A stretch of DNA of 36,191 bases from Sphingomonas sp. (GTDB lineage Bacteria > Pseudomonadota > Alphaproteobacteria > Sphingomonadales > Sphingomonadaceae), in NCBI GenBank assembly GCA_025980335.1, contig JAICXO010000010.1:1-36191 (forward strand), read 5' to 3'. The notes under the pieces are model-generated. The model ran no database searches. It worked only from the letters and a program-made list of their open reading frames with translations, and had not been told where the DNA came from. A program made the translations under genes and the position numbers. Below are positions 17,416 through 24,480 of this stretch, in pieces. Within the stretch, counting starts at the first letter, position 1. Each line of letters starts with the position of its first letter.

Positions 17416-19752
17416 TTAGCCGGCCATCTTCCGCGCTCCGAGCCCGAGCACCATCTGGTTGGCGCGCTCGTAGGCGAGCGGCTTGCCGAACAGATAGCCC
17501 TGGATCGTGTCGCAGCCGAGGTCCCGCATCCGCTCGAAATCTTCGGCAGTCTCGACGCCCTCCGCGGTGATCGACATGCGGAAGCTCTTCGCGAGCTGAA
17601 CGATCGACTGGATGATGGCGACGTTTTCCGGACGCGACCCGGCTTCGCGGACGAAGCTGCCGTCGATCTTCAGCTTGTGGAACACGGCCTTGTTCAAATA
17701 GCCGATCGACGAATAGCCGGTTCCGAAATCGTCAAGTGCAATCCCGACGCCGAGCGCACGCAGGCGTTTGAGCACGTCGAGCGTCGACCCGTTGTCGCCG
17801 AGGAATACGCCCTCGGTCACCTCGAGCTCGATCCGGTTGCCCGCGAGCTTATAGCGGGCGAGCGCTTCGCTGACCGTATTCGGCAGGGCGGGCAGCACGA
17901 TCTGCTTGGGGCTGATGTTGAGTGCGACGGTGATCGGCTCCGGCCAGGTCGCGGCCGCCCGGCAGGCTTCGTCAATCACCCACTCGCCGATCGCGGGCAT
18001 GAGGCCCGATTCTTCAGCGACGGGAATGAAGACGTTGGGCGGGACGAACCCGCGCTTCGGGTGATTCCAGCGGATCAGCGCTTCGAAGCCGATGAGCTTC
18101 TGCGTCTTCGCGTTGATCAGCGGCTGGAACGCGAGGTGGAACTGCTTGGAGGCGATCGCGCTCCGCAAGTCCGCTTCGAGCCTGACGCGGTCCTCCTGCT
18201 CGGACTGGAGCTCGGACGAGAAATAGCGTGCGACGCCGCGGCCTGCGTCCTTCGCCTGGTAAAGCGCGAGGTCGGCCTTGAGGATGAGGTCGTCGACCGT
18301 GGCGCCGTCGATCGGACCGAAGGCGCAGCCGATCGACACGCCGATCCGGATCTCGGTCTGGTCGATCAGGTACGGCTCCTTGATCGCGGCGATGATCCGG
18401 TCGGCGAGTGTCTCGACCTTGCGCCGGCTCTGCGCGTCGGGGACGACGATCGCGAATTCGTCGCCGCCCATGCGGCCGACGTGGCCGTCCGCACCGACTT
18501 CATCGACGAGGCGCTTGGCGACCGCGCGAAGCACGGCGTCGCCCTTGGGGTGGCCGAAGGTGTCGTTGACCGGCTTGAACCCGTCGAGATCGAGAAACAT
18601 GATCGCGCAAGGCACATTGCCGGTCGTCGCTGCCCGAAGCGCTTCGCCCAGCAGCTGCCGCACCCGGCCGCGGTTGGGCAGGCCCGACAACACGTCCACG
18701 TTGGCGAGATGAGTCAATCGCTCCTGCGTCTGGCGAATCTCCGTGACGTCCGAACCGACGCCACGGAAGCCTTCGAACCGGCCGGCCGTGTCGACGATCG
18801 GGTCGCCGGCGATCGAGATCCATCGCGCACCGCGAGGCGTGCTGAGTTCCATCTCGAGCGAGTTGAACGGCTTCTTCTCGAGCAGCACCCGGCCGAGCTC
18901 GGCATGACCACCGAGCAGCGCCGGAAGCGAGTGACCGAGCAGCTGCCCCGCGGGCTTGCCGAGAAGCGCGCTCATGCGCGAGCTGATGTAGCTCACGCGG
19001 TTCTCGCCATCGACCTGCCACAGCCAGCCGACGCCGCGCTGCTCATACTCCTGGAGGAGGAGGCTGGCGCTCTCGCTCTGGCTTCCGACGTCCGCGTTGG
19101 TCTTCAACTGGTGGAACGCCCAGCGCGCCACTGTAAGGACGCCGAAAATCGATACGCCAAGCGTGAAGACGATCGACAGCATGTGCTGGAACGGAACCGT
19201 GTGACGCCCGAGCAGCAGCGCACCGGCGACGCCGCCGGTGAAGGCGATCATCCACGCATTGGCGCAGGGAGGGATGACGACGAGCCCGAGCGCGCCGATG
19301 CCGAGACCCGCCATGATCGAGGCGGCGATCACCTGCGTTCCGGGATCGAGCGTCGGGAACAGGTAGAGCGGCAAGCTGAGCCAGACGATCGCGCGGGAGG
19401 CGACCTCGCCGACCATGGTCCACATCGGCACGCGCCGGCCGGACCGCCCGACGCAGGTGACCGCCTGCGTGCGTGCGAGCTGCATCGCACCGAGGTTCAC
19501 GGCGCCGACGGCGGCGAGCCAGGGAACGACCCAGGCGGGGGACACAGACCCCCACAGGCCGCCGGCCATGATCAGCGCAGCAACGATGTTGGCAGCGGCA
19601 AAGAAGGGCGCAAGGTGCGCGCGCGAAATCAGCTGCACGTCCCTTAGCGGCGAACTTTCGGAATCCGCTTCGCTCGTAGCGAGACCCGCCGATTCCCCAC
19701 CGGGAAGTCGAGCTGAAATCAAGCGCTTGTATCGATCAGGAGCTTCGTACAT
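17416..19752 (-). CDS. Membrane GGDEF-EAL protein (cyclic-di-GMP turnover)
   Basis: This 778-residue protein has an N-terminal membrane region (about six helices, residues 45-210) and a PAS domain at about 238-345 (GVGWLWQVDGENRVSYIS). A GGDEF domain covers 346-512 with an intact GGDEF motif at 429-433, and an EAL domain covers 525-765 with EAL at 557-559. The catalytic-site motifs DDFGTGYSS and EGVET are complete. Both the cyclase and phosphodiesterase halves could be active. In such tandem proteins one activity usually dominates, which cannot be read here. It should sense through the membrane or PAS region and set cyclic-di-GMP, which controls motility and attachment. It lies 14 bases upstream of the NarX-like kinase gene on the same strand. 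Confidence 0.94.
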   Translation of the reverse strand: MYEAPDRYKRLISARLPGGESAGLATSEADSESSPLRDVQLISRAHLAPFFAAANIVAALIMAGGLWGSVSPAWVVPWLAAVGAVNLGAMQLARTQAVTCVGRSGRRVPMWTMVGEVASRAIVWLSLPLYLFPTLDPGTQVIAASIMAGLGIGALGLVVIPPCANAWMIAFTGGVAGALLLGRHTVPFQHMLSIVFTLGVSIFGVLTVARWAFHQLKTNADVGSQSESASLLLQEYEQRGVGWLWQVDGENRVSYISSRMSALLGKPAGQLLGHSLPALLGGHAELGRVLLEKKPFNSLEMELSTPRGARWISIAGDPIVDTAGRFEGFRGVGSDVTEIRQTQERLTHLANVDVLSGLPNRGRVRQLLGEALRAATTGNVPCAIMFLDLDGFKPVNDTFGHPKGDAVLRAVAKRLVDEVGADGHVGRMGGDEFAIVVPDAQSRRKVETLADRIIAAIKEPYLIDQTEIRIGVSIGCAFGPIDGATVDDLILKADLALYQAKDAGRGVARYFSSELQSEQEDRVRLEADLRSAIASKQFHLAFQPLINAKTQKLIGFEALIRWNHPKRGFVPPNVFIPVAEESGLMPAIGEWVIDEACRAAATWPEPITVALNISPKQIVLPALPNTVSEALARYKLAGNRIELEVTEGVFLGDNGSTLDVLKRLRALGVGIALDDFGTGYSSIGYLNKAVFHKLKIDGSFVREAGSRPENVAIIQSIVQLAKSFRMSITAEGVETAEDFERMRDLGCDTIQGYLFGKPLAYERANQMVLGLGARKMAG

Positions 19753-19851
19753 CCGCCCGCCGTTCCACGTCCAGGCGCCGGATTAGCCAAAGAGAGTTGA
19801 AGCACCGTTAAGCTCGACGAGGATTTCCGGGCGCCGCGGCGGAGTTTCGGC

Positions 19852-20067
19852 TCAGGCAGCTTTGAGCTTGACCAAGGGCAGTCCTTCGGTTTCGAGCGTC
19901 GCCAGATCGAGCCTCTGCGAAGCTCCGTCGATGTCGATCCCCACGACCGCTCCTTCGGAGCCTAGATCGACGTTCACGCCGTCCGCAATCTCTCTCGTCT
20001 CTACCCCTGCGGCAGGACTGAGTTCGATGTAGAGACTGTCAGTCTCGGCATAATAGTGCAGCTTCAT
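19852..20067 (-). CDS. DUF2283 family protein
   Basis: This 71-residue protein reads MKLHYYAETDSLYIELSP, then REIADGVNVDLG and VVGIDIDGAS, the standard DUF2283 pattern. The ORF-track version is extended upstream; the ATG at 20067 is chosen because the family begins there and because it overlaps the stop of a small upstream ORF (ATGA). DUF2283 genes often sit beside small DUF4258 genes that look like toxin-antitoxin pairs, but here the partner is too short to recognise. Function is unknown. The protein is small, acidic and probably cytosolic. Confidence 0.88.
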   Translation of the reverse strand: MKLHYYAETDSLYIELSPAAGVETREIADGVNVDLGSEGAVVGIDIDGASQRLDLATLETEGLPLVKLKAA

Positions 20068-20171
20068 GCCACATCCTCGATGAAGTCGCGGTCCAGAAAG
20101 GCGTTGTGCAATGTTTCGCCGTCCTCGAGCAGGACAACCCGCAAGATGCGCGCTTTCTCCTCGCCTGTCAC
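20064..20171 (-). CDS. Tiny ORF (35 aa) coupled to the DUF2283 gene
   Basis: This ORF is too short for the track. Starting at GTG 20171, it reads VTGEEKARILRVVLLEDGET, then LHNAFLDRDFIEDVA, and stops in an ATGA overlap with the DUF2283 start. A GGAGG lies six bases before the GTG, better than anything directly before the DUF2283 ATG. It could be a real small partner protein or a leader that couples translation. It may also be a remnant of a longer toxin-like partner. I do not recognise the sequence. Confidence 0.5.
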   Translation of the reverse strand: MTGEEKARILRVVLLEDGETLHNAFLDRDFIEDVA

Positions 20172-20236
20172 CCTGAGCCTCCAAGGGGCGCCGACGCAAC
20201 TCGCATTGCCGGGGAAGCGCCTCTATATGCGGGGGG

Positions 20237-21409
20237 ATGGCGACCGATAGCGCGACCCTCGAGCGGCGGGTGACGGCCCCGAGGCGCGTATCCGACAGTC
20301 CGAAGATTCAGTCTCCGGCGGACCCGATCGCCCGCGGCATCGGGCTCGATCGGCCCTTCTTCGACGACAAGAACCGCGCTTTCTGGATCCTCCAGTCCAT
20401 CGGCTGGACGGGCTATTTCTTCCTCAGGAGCCTGTCCGGCTTCGCCAACAGCATGGGCTGGATGCTGCTGGTGCACACGTTGCTGCTGACTGCCACCGGC
20501 TATTCGCTGACTCTGCTGATGGCATCGCTGTTCCGGCGGCTGATCAGGATGAAGCCGCTGTGGACCTTAGTCCTGTCGCTGGCGGCGGTCATCATCGCGT
20601 CGGGGGTGTTCTCCGCGATCGAGACCTGGAGCTATGCGACGTTCCTGAAGCCCGGCGCGCGGCCGGTCGGAGTGGAATATTTCGGAGCGATCCTGCTCGA
20701 TTTCGCGCTGCTCACCGCGTGGACCGCGCTCTACTACGCGATCAATTACTTCCTCGTCCTCGAGGACCAGATCCGTGCGCACGAGAAGCTGGAGAGCCAG
20801 GCTTCCTCGGCGCAGCTGGCAATGCTTCGCTACCAGCTTAACCCGCATTTCCTGTTCAACACGCTGAATTCGATCTCGACTCTCGTGCTGCTCAAGCACA
20901 CGGAACGCGCGAACGCGATGCTCGCGCGGCTATCGTCCTTCCTTCGCTACACCTTGGCGAACGAGCCCACTGCCAAGGTCACGCTGGCGCAGGAGGTCGA
21001 AACGCTGAAGCTGTACCTGGAGATCGAAAAGATGCGGTTTGAGGACCGATTGCGGCCGCACTTCAAGATCGACCCAGACACGATCGGTGCACGCCTGCCT
21101 TCTCTCCTGCTCCAGCCGCTGATCGAGAATGCGATCAAATATGCGGTGACGCCGGCGGAGAACGGCGCGGATATCTGGATCACCGCGACCCATGAAGGAC
21201 ACGCGGTCCGGATCGAGGTCGCCGACAACGGGAACGGCGAGGGGGGAGAGATTGCGGCGAGCCCGTCGACCGGGGTCGGCCTGGCGAACATTCGGGACAG
21301 ACTGTCGCAGGCCTATGGCGCGGCGCACCGCTTCCAGACGAAACAGAACGAGCAGGGGGGGTTCAGCGTTGTCGTCGAAATCCCCTACGAAACCGGAGAG
21401 AGTGCCTGA
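20237..21409 (+). CDS. LytS/YehU-type sensor histidine kinase
   Basis: This 390-residue membrane kinase has four transmembrane segments between about residues 45 and 170 (IGWTGYFFLRS, WMLLVHTLLLTATGYSLTLLM, WTLVLSLAAVIIASGVF, ILLDFALLTAWTALYYAIN). A coiled stretch follows, then the His_kinase domain with its histidine in RYQLNPHFLFNTLNSIS and an HATPase domain (PLIENAIKYAV, VADNGNG, GVGLANIRDRL). This family pairs with LytTR regulators, and the next gene is one, with a one-base overlap (TGATG). The ATG at 20237 is preceded by a G-run ribosome site. Signals of this class are mostly unknown; some sense extracellular pyruvate or peptides. Confidence 0.93.
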   Translation: MATDSATLERRVTAPRRVSDSPKIQSPADPIARGIGLDRPFFDDKNRAFWILQSIGWTGYFFLRSLSGFANSMGWMLLVHTLLLTATGYSLTLLMASLFRRLIRMKPLWTLVLSLAAVIIASGVFSAIETWSYATFLKPGARPVGVEYFGAILLDFALLTAWTALYYAINYFLVLEDQIRAHEKLESQASSAQLAMLRYQLNPHFLFNTLNSISTLVLLKHTERANAMLARLSSFLRYTLANEPTAKVTLAQEVETLKLYLEIEKMRFEDRLRPHFKIDPDTIGARLPSLLLQPLIENAIKYAVTPAENGADIWITATHEGHAVRIEVADNGNGEGGEIAASPSTGVGLANIRDRLSQAYGAAHRFQTKQNEQGGFSVVVEIPYETGESA

Positions 21410-22212
21410 TGACAATCCGGACCATTTTGGTCGATGACGAACCGCTGGCAACGCAGGGCCTGCAGCTGAGGCTTCAGGCATTCGACGACGTCGAGATCGT
21501 CGCCACCGCCGCCAACGGACGCGAAGCGATCCGCCAGATCAAGACGCACAAGCCGGACCTCGTCTTTCTCGACATCCAGATGCCCGGCTTCGACGGCTTT
21601 TCGGTCATCCAGGGGCTGATGGATGTCGAGCTCCCATTGTTCGTGTTCGTGACCGCGTACGGCGACCATGCACTCCGCGCATTCGACGCGCAGGCGGTCG
21701 ATTATCTGATGAAACCGGTCGACGAGGACCGGCTCGCCGCGACCATGGACCGCGTTCGTCAGCGGCTGCAGGAAAAAAGGAGCGCGGAAGAAGCCGGCCG
21801 CCTCAAGGAGGCGCTTGCCGAGCACGCGCCCGAAGCGGCCGAGGAGCTGGCGGAATCGGCCAACGACACGCCCGCCTCGAACCGCTACGAGAAGATGATC
21901 AACATCAAGGACCAGGGGCAGATTTTCCGCGTGGACGTCGACACGATCGAGCGGATCGACGCCGCCGGCGATTACATGTGCATCCAGACCGGCGACAACA
22001 CGTTGATCCTCCGCGAAACGATGAAGGACCTGGAAAAGCGGCTCGACCCGCGGCGCTTCCAGCGCGTGCACCGCTCGACCATCGTCAACCTCGATCTGGT
22101 CCGGCAGGTCAAGCCGCACACCAACGGAGAATGCTTTCTCGTGCTCGGTTCCGGAGCGCAGGTGAAAGTCTCGCGTTCATACCGCGATGTCGTCGCGCGA
22201 TTCGTCCACTAA
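21409..22212 (+). CDS. LytTR-family response regulator
   Basis: This 267-residue regulator has a receiver (RTILVDDEPLATQGL; Asp in LVFLDIQMPGFDG; Lys in YLMKPVDEDRL). An Ala/Glu-rich linker follows, then a LytTR DNA-binding domain from about residue 165 (FRVDVDTIERIDAAGDY, RRFQRVHRSTIVNLDLV, VKVSRSYRDVV). LytTR regulators commonly bind paired sites upstream of genes for secreted or membrane proteins. It is the cognate partner of the LytS-like kinase upstream. It ends inside the next gene, a lone receiver, with a 26-base overlap if that gene's annotated start is used. Confidence 0.94.
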   Translation: MTIRTILVDDEPLATQGLQLRLQAFDDVEIVATAANGREAIRQIKTHKPDLVFLDIQMPGFDGFSVIQGLMDVELPLFVFVTAYGDHALRAFDAQAVDYLMKPVDEDRLAATMDRVRQRLQEKRSAEEAGRLKEALAEHAPEAAEELAESANDTPASNRYEKMINIKDQGQIFRVDVDTIERIDAAGDYMCIQTGDNTLILRETMKDLEKRLDPRRFQRVHRSTIVNLDLVRQVKPHTNGECFLVLGSGAQVKVSRSYRDVVARFVH

Positions 22213-22591
22213 GACCCCTCACCGGAGCGCGAACGCCGGTTTGAAAGGGCGGCGCATCCTCGTCATCGAGGATTCGCCCGTCGTCGGGCCGTTCACGGTC
22301 GACGTGCTGGCGGATCTCGGCTGCGAGGTGGTCGGCCCAGCGCCCAACATGGCCGCGGCGCGCGAGCTTATCGAAGACAGCGACTTCGACGCGGCGCTGG
22401 TCGACGTGCATATCCGCGGCGAACGCGCGTTCCCGCTGTGCGAGCTGCTCTGCGCCAAGAACATCCCGTTCGTTCTCACGAGCGGTTATGCCGACTGGCA
22501 AATGCCGGACAAGTGGAACGAGCGGCCCCGCCTCAACAAGCCCTATACCGTCGAGCAGATCGAGGCAGCTTTGGGGCCGCTGTTCGACTGA
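22187..22591 (+). CDS. Single-domain response regulator (receiver only)
   Basis: This protein of at most 134 residues is a receiver domain alone: RRILVIEDSPVVGPF, Asp in AALVDVHIRGE, VLTSGYADW, and Lys in RLNKPYT. It has no output domain, so it may act as a phosphate sink, a shuttle, or a protein-protein switch for the kinase upstream. The ATG at 22187 lies inside the LytTR gene and has no clear ribosome site. A start near the TTG at 22241, right before KGRRILV, is also possible and would leave about 116 residues. Its stop and that of the convergent lipoprotein gene meet exactly in TGATCA. Confidence 0.88.
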   Translation: MSSRDSSTKTPHRSANAGLKGRRILVIEDSPVVGPFTVDVLADLGCEVVGPAPNMAAARELIEDSDFDAALVDVHIRGERAFPLCELLCAKNIPFVLTSGYADWQMPDKWNERPRLNKPYTVEQIEAALGPLFD

Positions 22592-23068
22592 TCACATCAT
22601 GTTGTTCGTCGTCGAATTGTTCGTCGTCGCCGGCGTTCCCATGGTCTGCGGGCCGCCGGTGACTGCACCACCCGAAGCGATCTGTTGCTGGACCGCCTGC
22701 GTCAGCTGCGGGGTGACGGTCGACGCCGTGCAGCCAGCCTGACCGCTGGCAATCGACGCTGCAAGCGCGCTCACCGAAACGCCGCAGACGCTCGCGGCGA
22801 CATCGATCGGCACCTGCGCATTCACCGGAATGTTGTCGCGGTTGACCTTCAGCGACACCGACAGGTTGTTGAGCACGTTCTGAAGATTGACGTTGACGAG
22901 CGTCGGGATGCTCGTGCCTCCCCCGGTGCTGCCGCCGCCGGTCGTGGTCGGCGTCCCTGCGGTCACTTCGCCGGCCGCGCTCGGAGCTGGCGGCTGGGTC
23001 GTCTTGCATGCGACGAGGCCAAGCGCGGCAATGGCTGCGGTCGCCCAGATGGCGGAGCGTCGGATCAT
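22592..23068 (-). CDS. Lipoprotein with chaplin-like core (paralogue 2)
   Basis: This 158-residue protein has a lipoprotein signal (lipobox LVAC, Cys21) and then a Gly/Thr/Pro-rich linker. A conserved core follows, IPTLVNVNLQNVLNNLSVSL, then NIPVNAQVPIDVAASVCGVSVSAL with a second Cys in AGCTAS. The tail is rich in Asn, Thr and Gln. The core is closely repeated in the neighbouring gene, so the pair arose by duplication. By eye it resembles the beta-rich, two-cysteine chaplin repeat of Streptomyces (VPVNVCGN pattern), an amyloid-forming surface protein. That link is inference. It should be anchored in the outer membrane or inner-membrane periplasmic face. No function is known to me. Confidence 0.82.
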   Translation of the reverse strand: MIRRSAIWATAAIAALGLVACKTTQPPAPSAAGEVTAGTPTTTGGGSTGGGTSIPTLVNVNLQNVLNNLSVSLKVNRDNIPVNAQVPIDVAASVCGVSVSALAASIASGQAGCTASTVTPQLTQAVQQQIASGGAVTGGPQTMGTPATTNNSTTNNMM

Positions 23069-23088
23069 CTGTTCCTCCTGTTCGAAGC

Positions 23089-23613
23089 TTAGGATTGCGG
23101 GGTGGTCTGCGGTTGCGGCGCCGGCTGCGGAGTTGTCGTCGTGGTCTGCGGCGTCGTCGTGGCGGCCGGTGTGGTGGTCGTTGTGGGGGTGGTCGTCGTG
23201 GACGACGTCGGCGTGGTCGTCTGGCTGCCGCCCCCGACGGAGCCGTTAGCCGCGAGCTGCTCCTGAATGTATTGCTTGAGCTCCGGCGAGATGCTGTTCG
23301 CCGTGCACCCGCTGCTCTTACCGCCGCCGGCGCCGATCGAGAGCACATTGATCGAGACGCCGCAGACATTGGCAGCGATCGAGATCGGGATCTGCGCGTT
23401 GATCGGAATGTTCGCCTTGTCGATCTTGAGGTCGAGCGCGAGGTTGTTGAGCACGTTCGAGAGATTGACGTTCACCAGCGAAGGAACGCTCGAGACCCCG
23501 GACGCGACCGCGGAACCGGCGCTCTTTACGCCCTCGGCGGCGGACGAAACGGTCTTGCAAGCGGCGAGTGGAAGCAGCGCGATCAGCACGGCTGAGGCAA
23601 TGACTTTACGCAT
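23089..23613 (-). CDS. Lipoprotein with chaplin-like core and Thr-rich tail (paralogue 1)
   Basis: This 174-residue protein has a lipobox (LAAC, Cys19) and a small Ala/Ser-rich region. The conserved core is VPSLVNVNLSNVLNNLALDL, then NIPINAQIPISIAANVCGVS, with a second Cys in SSGCTANS. The C-terminal 45 residues are nearly all Thr, Pro and Gln, a flexible low-complexity tail. It lies 20 bases upstream of the paralogue on the same strand, so the two are co-transcribed. The core has alternating hydrophobic residues typical of beta-strands. Surface exposure of the Thr/Pro tail is a reasonable inference from composition. The family is unknown to me apart from the resemblance to chaplins. Confidence 0.83.
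   Translation of the reverse strand: MRKVIASAVLIALLPLAACKTVSSAAEGVKSAGSAVASGVSSVPSLVNVNLSNVLNNLALDLKIDKANIPINAQIPISIAANVCGVSINVLSIGAGGGKSSGCTANSISPELKQYIQEQLAANGSVGGGSQTTTPTSSTTTTPTTTTTPAATTTPQTTTTTPQPAPQPQTTPQS
23101..23225 (-). repeat. Low-complexity tract encoding Thr/Pro/Gln-rich tail
   Basis: Imperfect repeats of GTC, GTG and GGT triplets on the plus strand (ACC/ACG/ACA threonine codons on the coding strand) fill this stretch, for example TCGTCGTGG and GTGGTCGT. Such tracts can change length by slippage. The number of copies may vary between strains. Confidence 0.6.
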
Positions 23614-23722
23614 GGCACGGTCCCTCTGTTTCGCCGGCCTAACGCGTCGAAACAGCGGATTGTTTCAGCTGCGCCGCGACTGCTTGCAGCCGCCGAGGTG
23701 CCGCCGTAGGGGCGGTGGGACA

Positions 23723-24466
23723 ATGGCGAGCAGGTTCGAAATATTTGCCGCGCTCCACGTGCCCGGCGATCCAATCATCCTCTACAACATCTGGGATGCC
23801 GGAAGTGCGCAGGCAGTGGTTGCCGCAGGCGCGAACGCGCTGGCGACCGGCAGCCATCCGGTGGCCGACGCGAACGGCTGGCCCGACGGGCAGCAGGTGC
23901 CGATCGATTTCGCGCTGGCCAATGCACGGCGCATCGTAGAAGCGGTCGCGCTGCCGGTCACGGTCGATTTCGAAGGCGCTTACTCGGCCGATCCGGAAGA
24001 AGGCGCCGCGAACGTTCTCCGCCTCAAGGAGACCGGGGCCGTCGGGTGCAATTTCGAGGACCAGATCGTCGGTGGAGAGGGACTTCACGCGCTCGACTTG
24101 CAGGTGAAGCGCATCGCTGCCATCCGCCGCGCAGTCGGGCCGGACTTCTACATCAACGCACGCACCGATTTGTTCCTCAAGACGCAGACCTACGACGAGG
24201 CGCTGGTCGACCAAGCGGTGGAGCGTGGCAAGGCGTTCGCGAATGCCGGCGCAAGCGGCTTCTTCGTGCCGCGGCTTTCGGACCCGAAGCAGATCGAGCG
24301 CGTCGTGCGCGAGGTCCCGCTGCCGCTGAACGTCATCGCCTTCCCCGGCGCTCCCGACAAGAAGGCGTGGGCCGAAGCCGGTGTCGCGCGGATCAGCCAC
24401 GGTCCCTTCCCGCACCGCGCATTGATGGCGAAGCTGACCGAAATGGCGCGCGAGGCGATCGGCTAG
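23723..24466 (+). CDS. PEP mutase / isocitrate lyase-family enzyme
   Basis: This is a 247-residue protein from the ATG at 23723; the ORF track extends far upstream across other genes. The fold family is shown by YNIWDAGSAQAVVAAGANALATGS, the metal-site region VDFEGAYS, NFEDQIVGG, INARTDLFL and RISHGPFP. Members split C-C or C-P bonds of small acids such as phosphoenolpyruvate, oxaloacetate, methylisocitrate or phosphonopyruvate. The length (about 250) fits the short uncharacterised subgroup rather than isocitrate lyase itself. The substrate cannot be told. It is a single gene with a G-rich ribosome site, ending in the double-stop palindrome it shares with the convergent ABC permease gene. Confidence 0.9.
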   Translation: MASRFEIFAALHVPGDPIILYNIWDAGSAQAVVAAGANALATGSHPVADANGWPDGQQVPIDFALANARRIVEAVALPVTVDFEGAYSADPEEGAANVLRLKETGAVGCNFEDQIVGGEGLHALDLQVKRIAAIRRAVGPDFYINARTDLFLKTQTYDEALVDQAVERGKAFANAGASGFFVPRLSDPKQIERVVREVPLPLNVIAFPGAPDKKAWAEAGVARISHGPFPHRALMAKLTEMAREAIG

Positions 24467-24480
24467 GGTCCAGACCCTAA
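24463..24480. repeat. Palindrome CTAGGGTCCAGACCCTAA carrying both stop codons (copy 2)
   Basis: This has the same 16-base core (TAGGGTCCAGACCCTA) as at 15068-15083. TAG of the PEP mutase-family gene is at 24464-24466, and TAG of the ABC permease gene is at 24477-24479 on the other strand. Two identical copies at two unrelated convergent junctions argue against chance. Confidence 0.8.

Noticed and set aside
17677-19647. 656-residue plus-strand ORF
   Set aside because: It is antisense to the GGDEF-EAL gene, rich in Arg, Asp, Glu and His, with no domain pattern.
20064-20171. DUF4258-type toxin partner for the DUF2283 protein
   Set aside because: The upstream ORF is only 35 residues and shows none of the usual DUF4258 pattern, so a toxin-antitoxin call is not supported.
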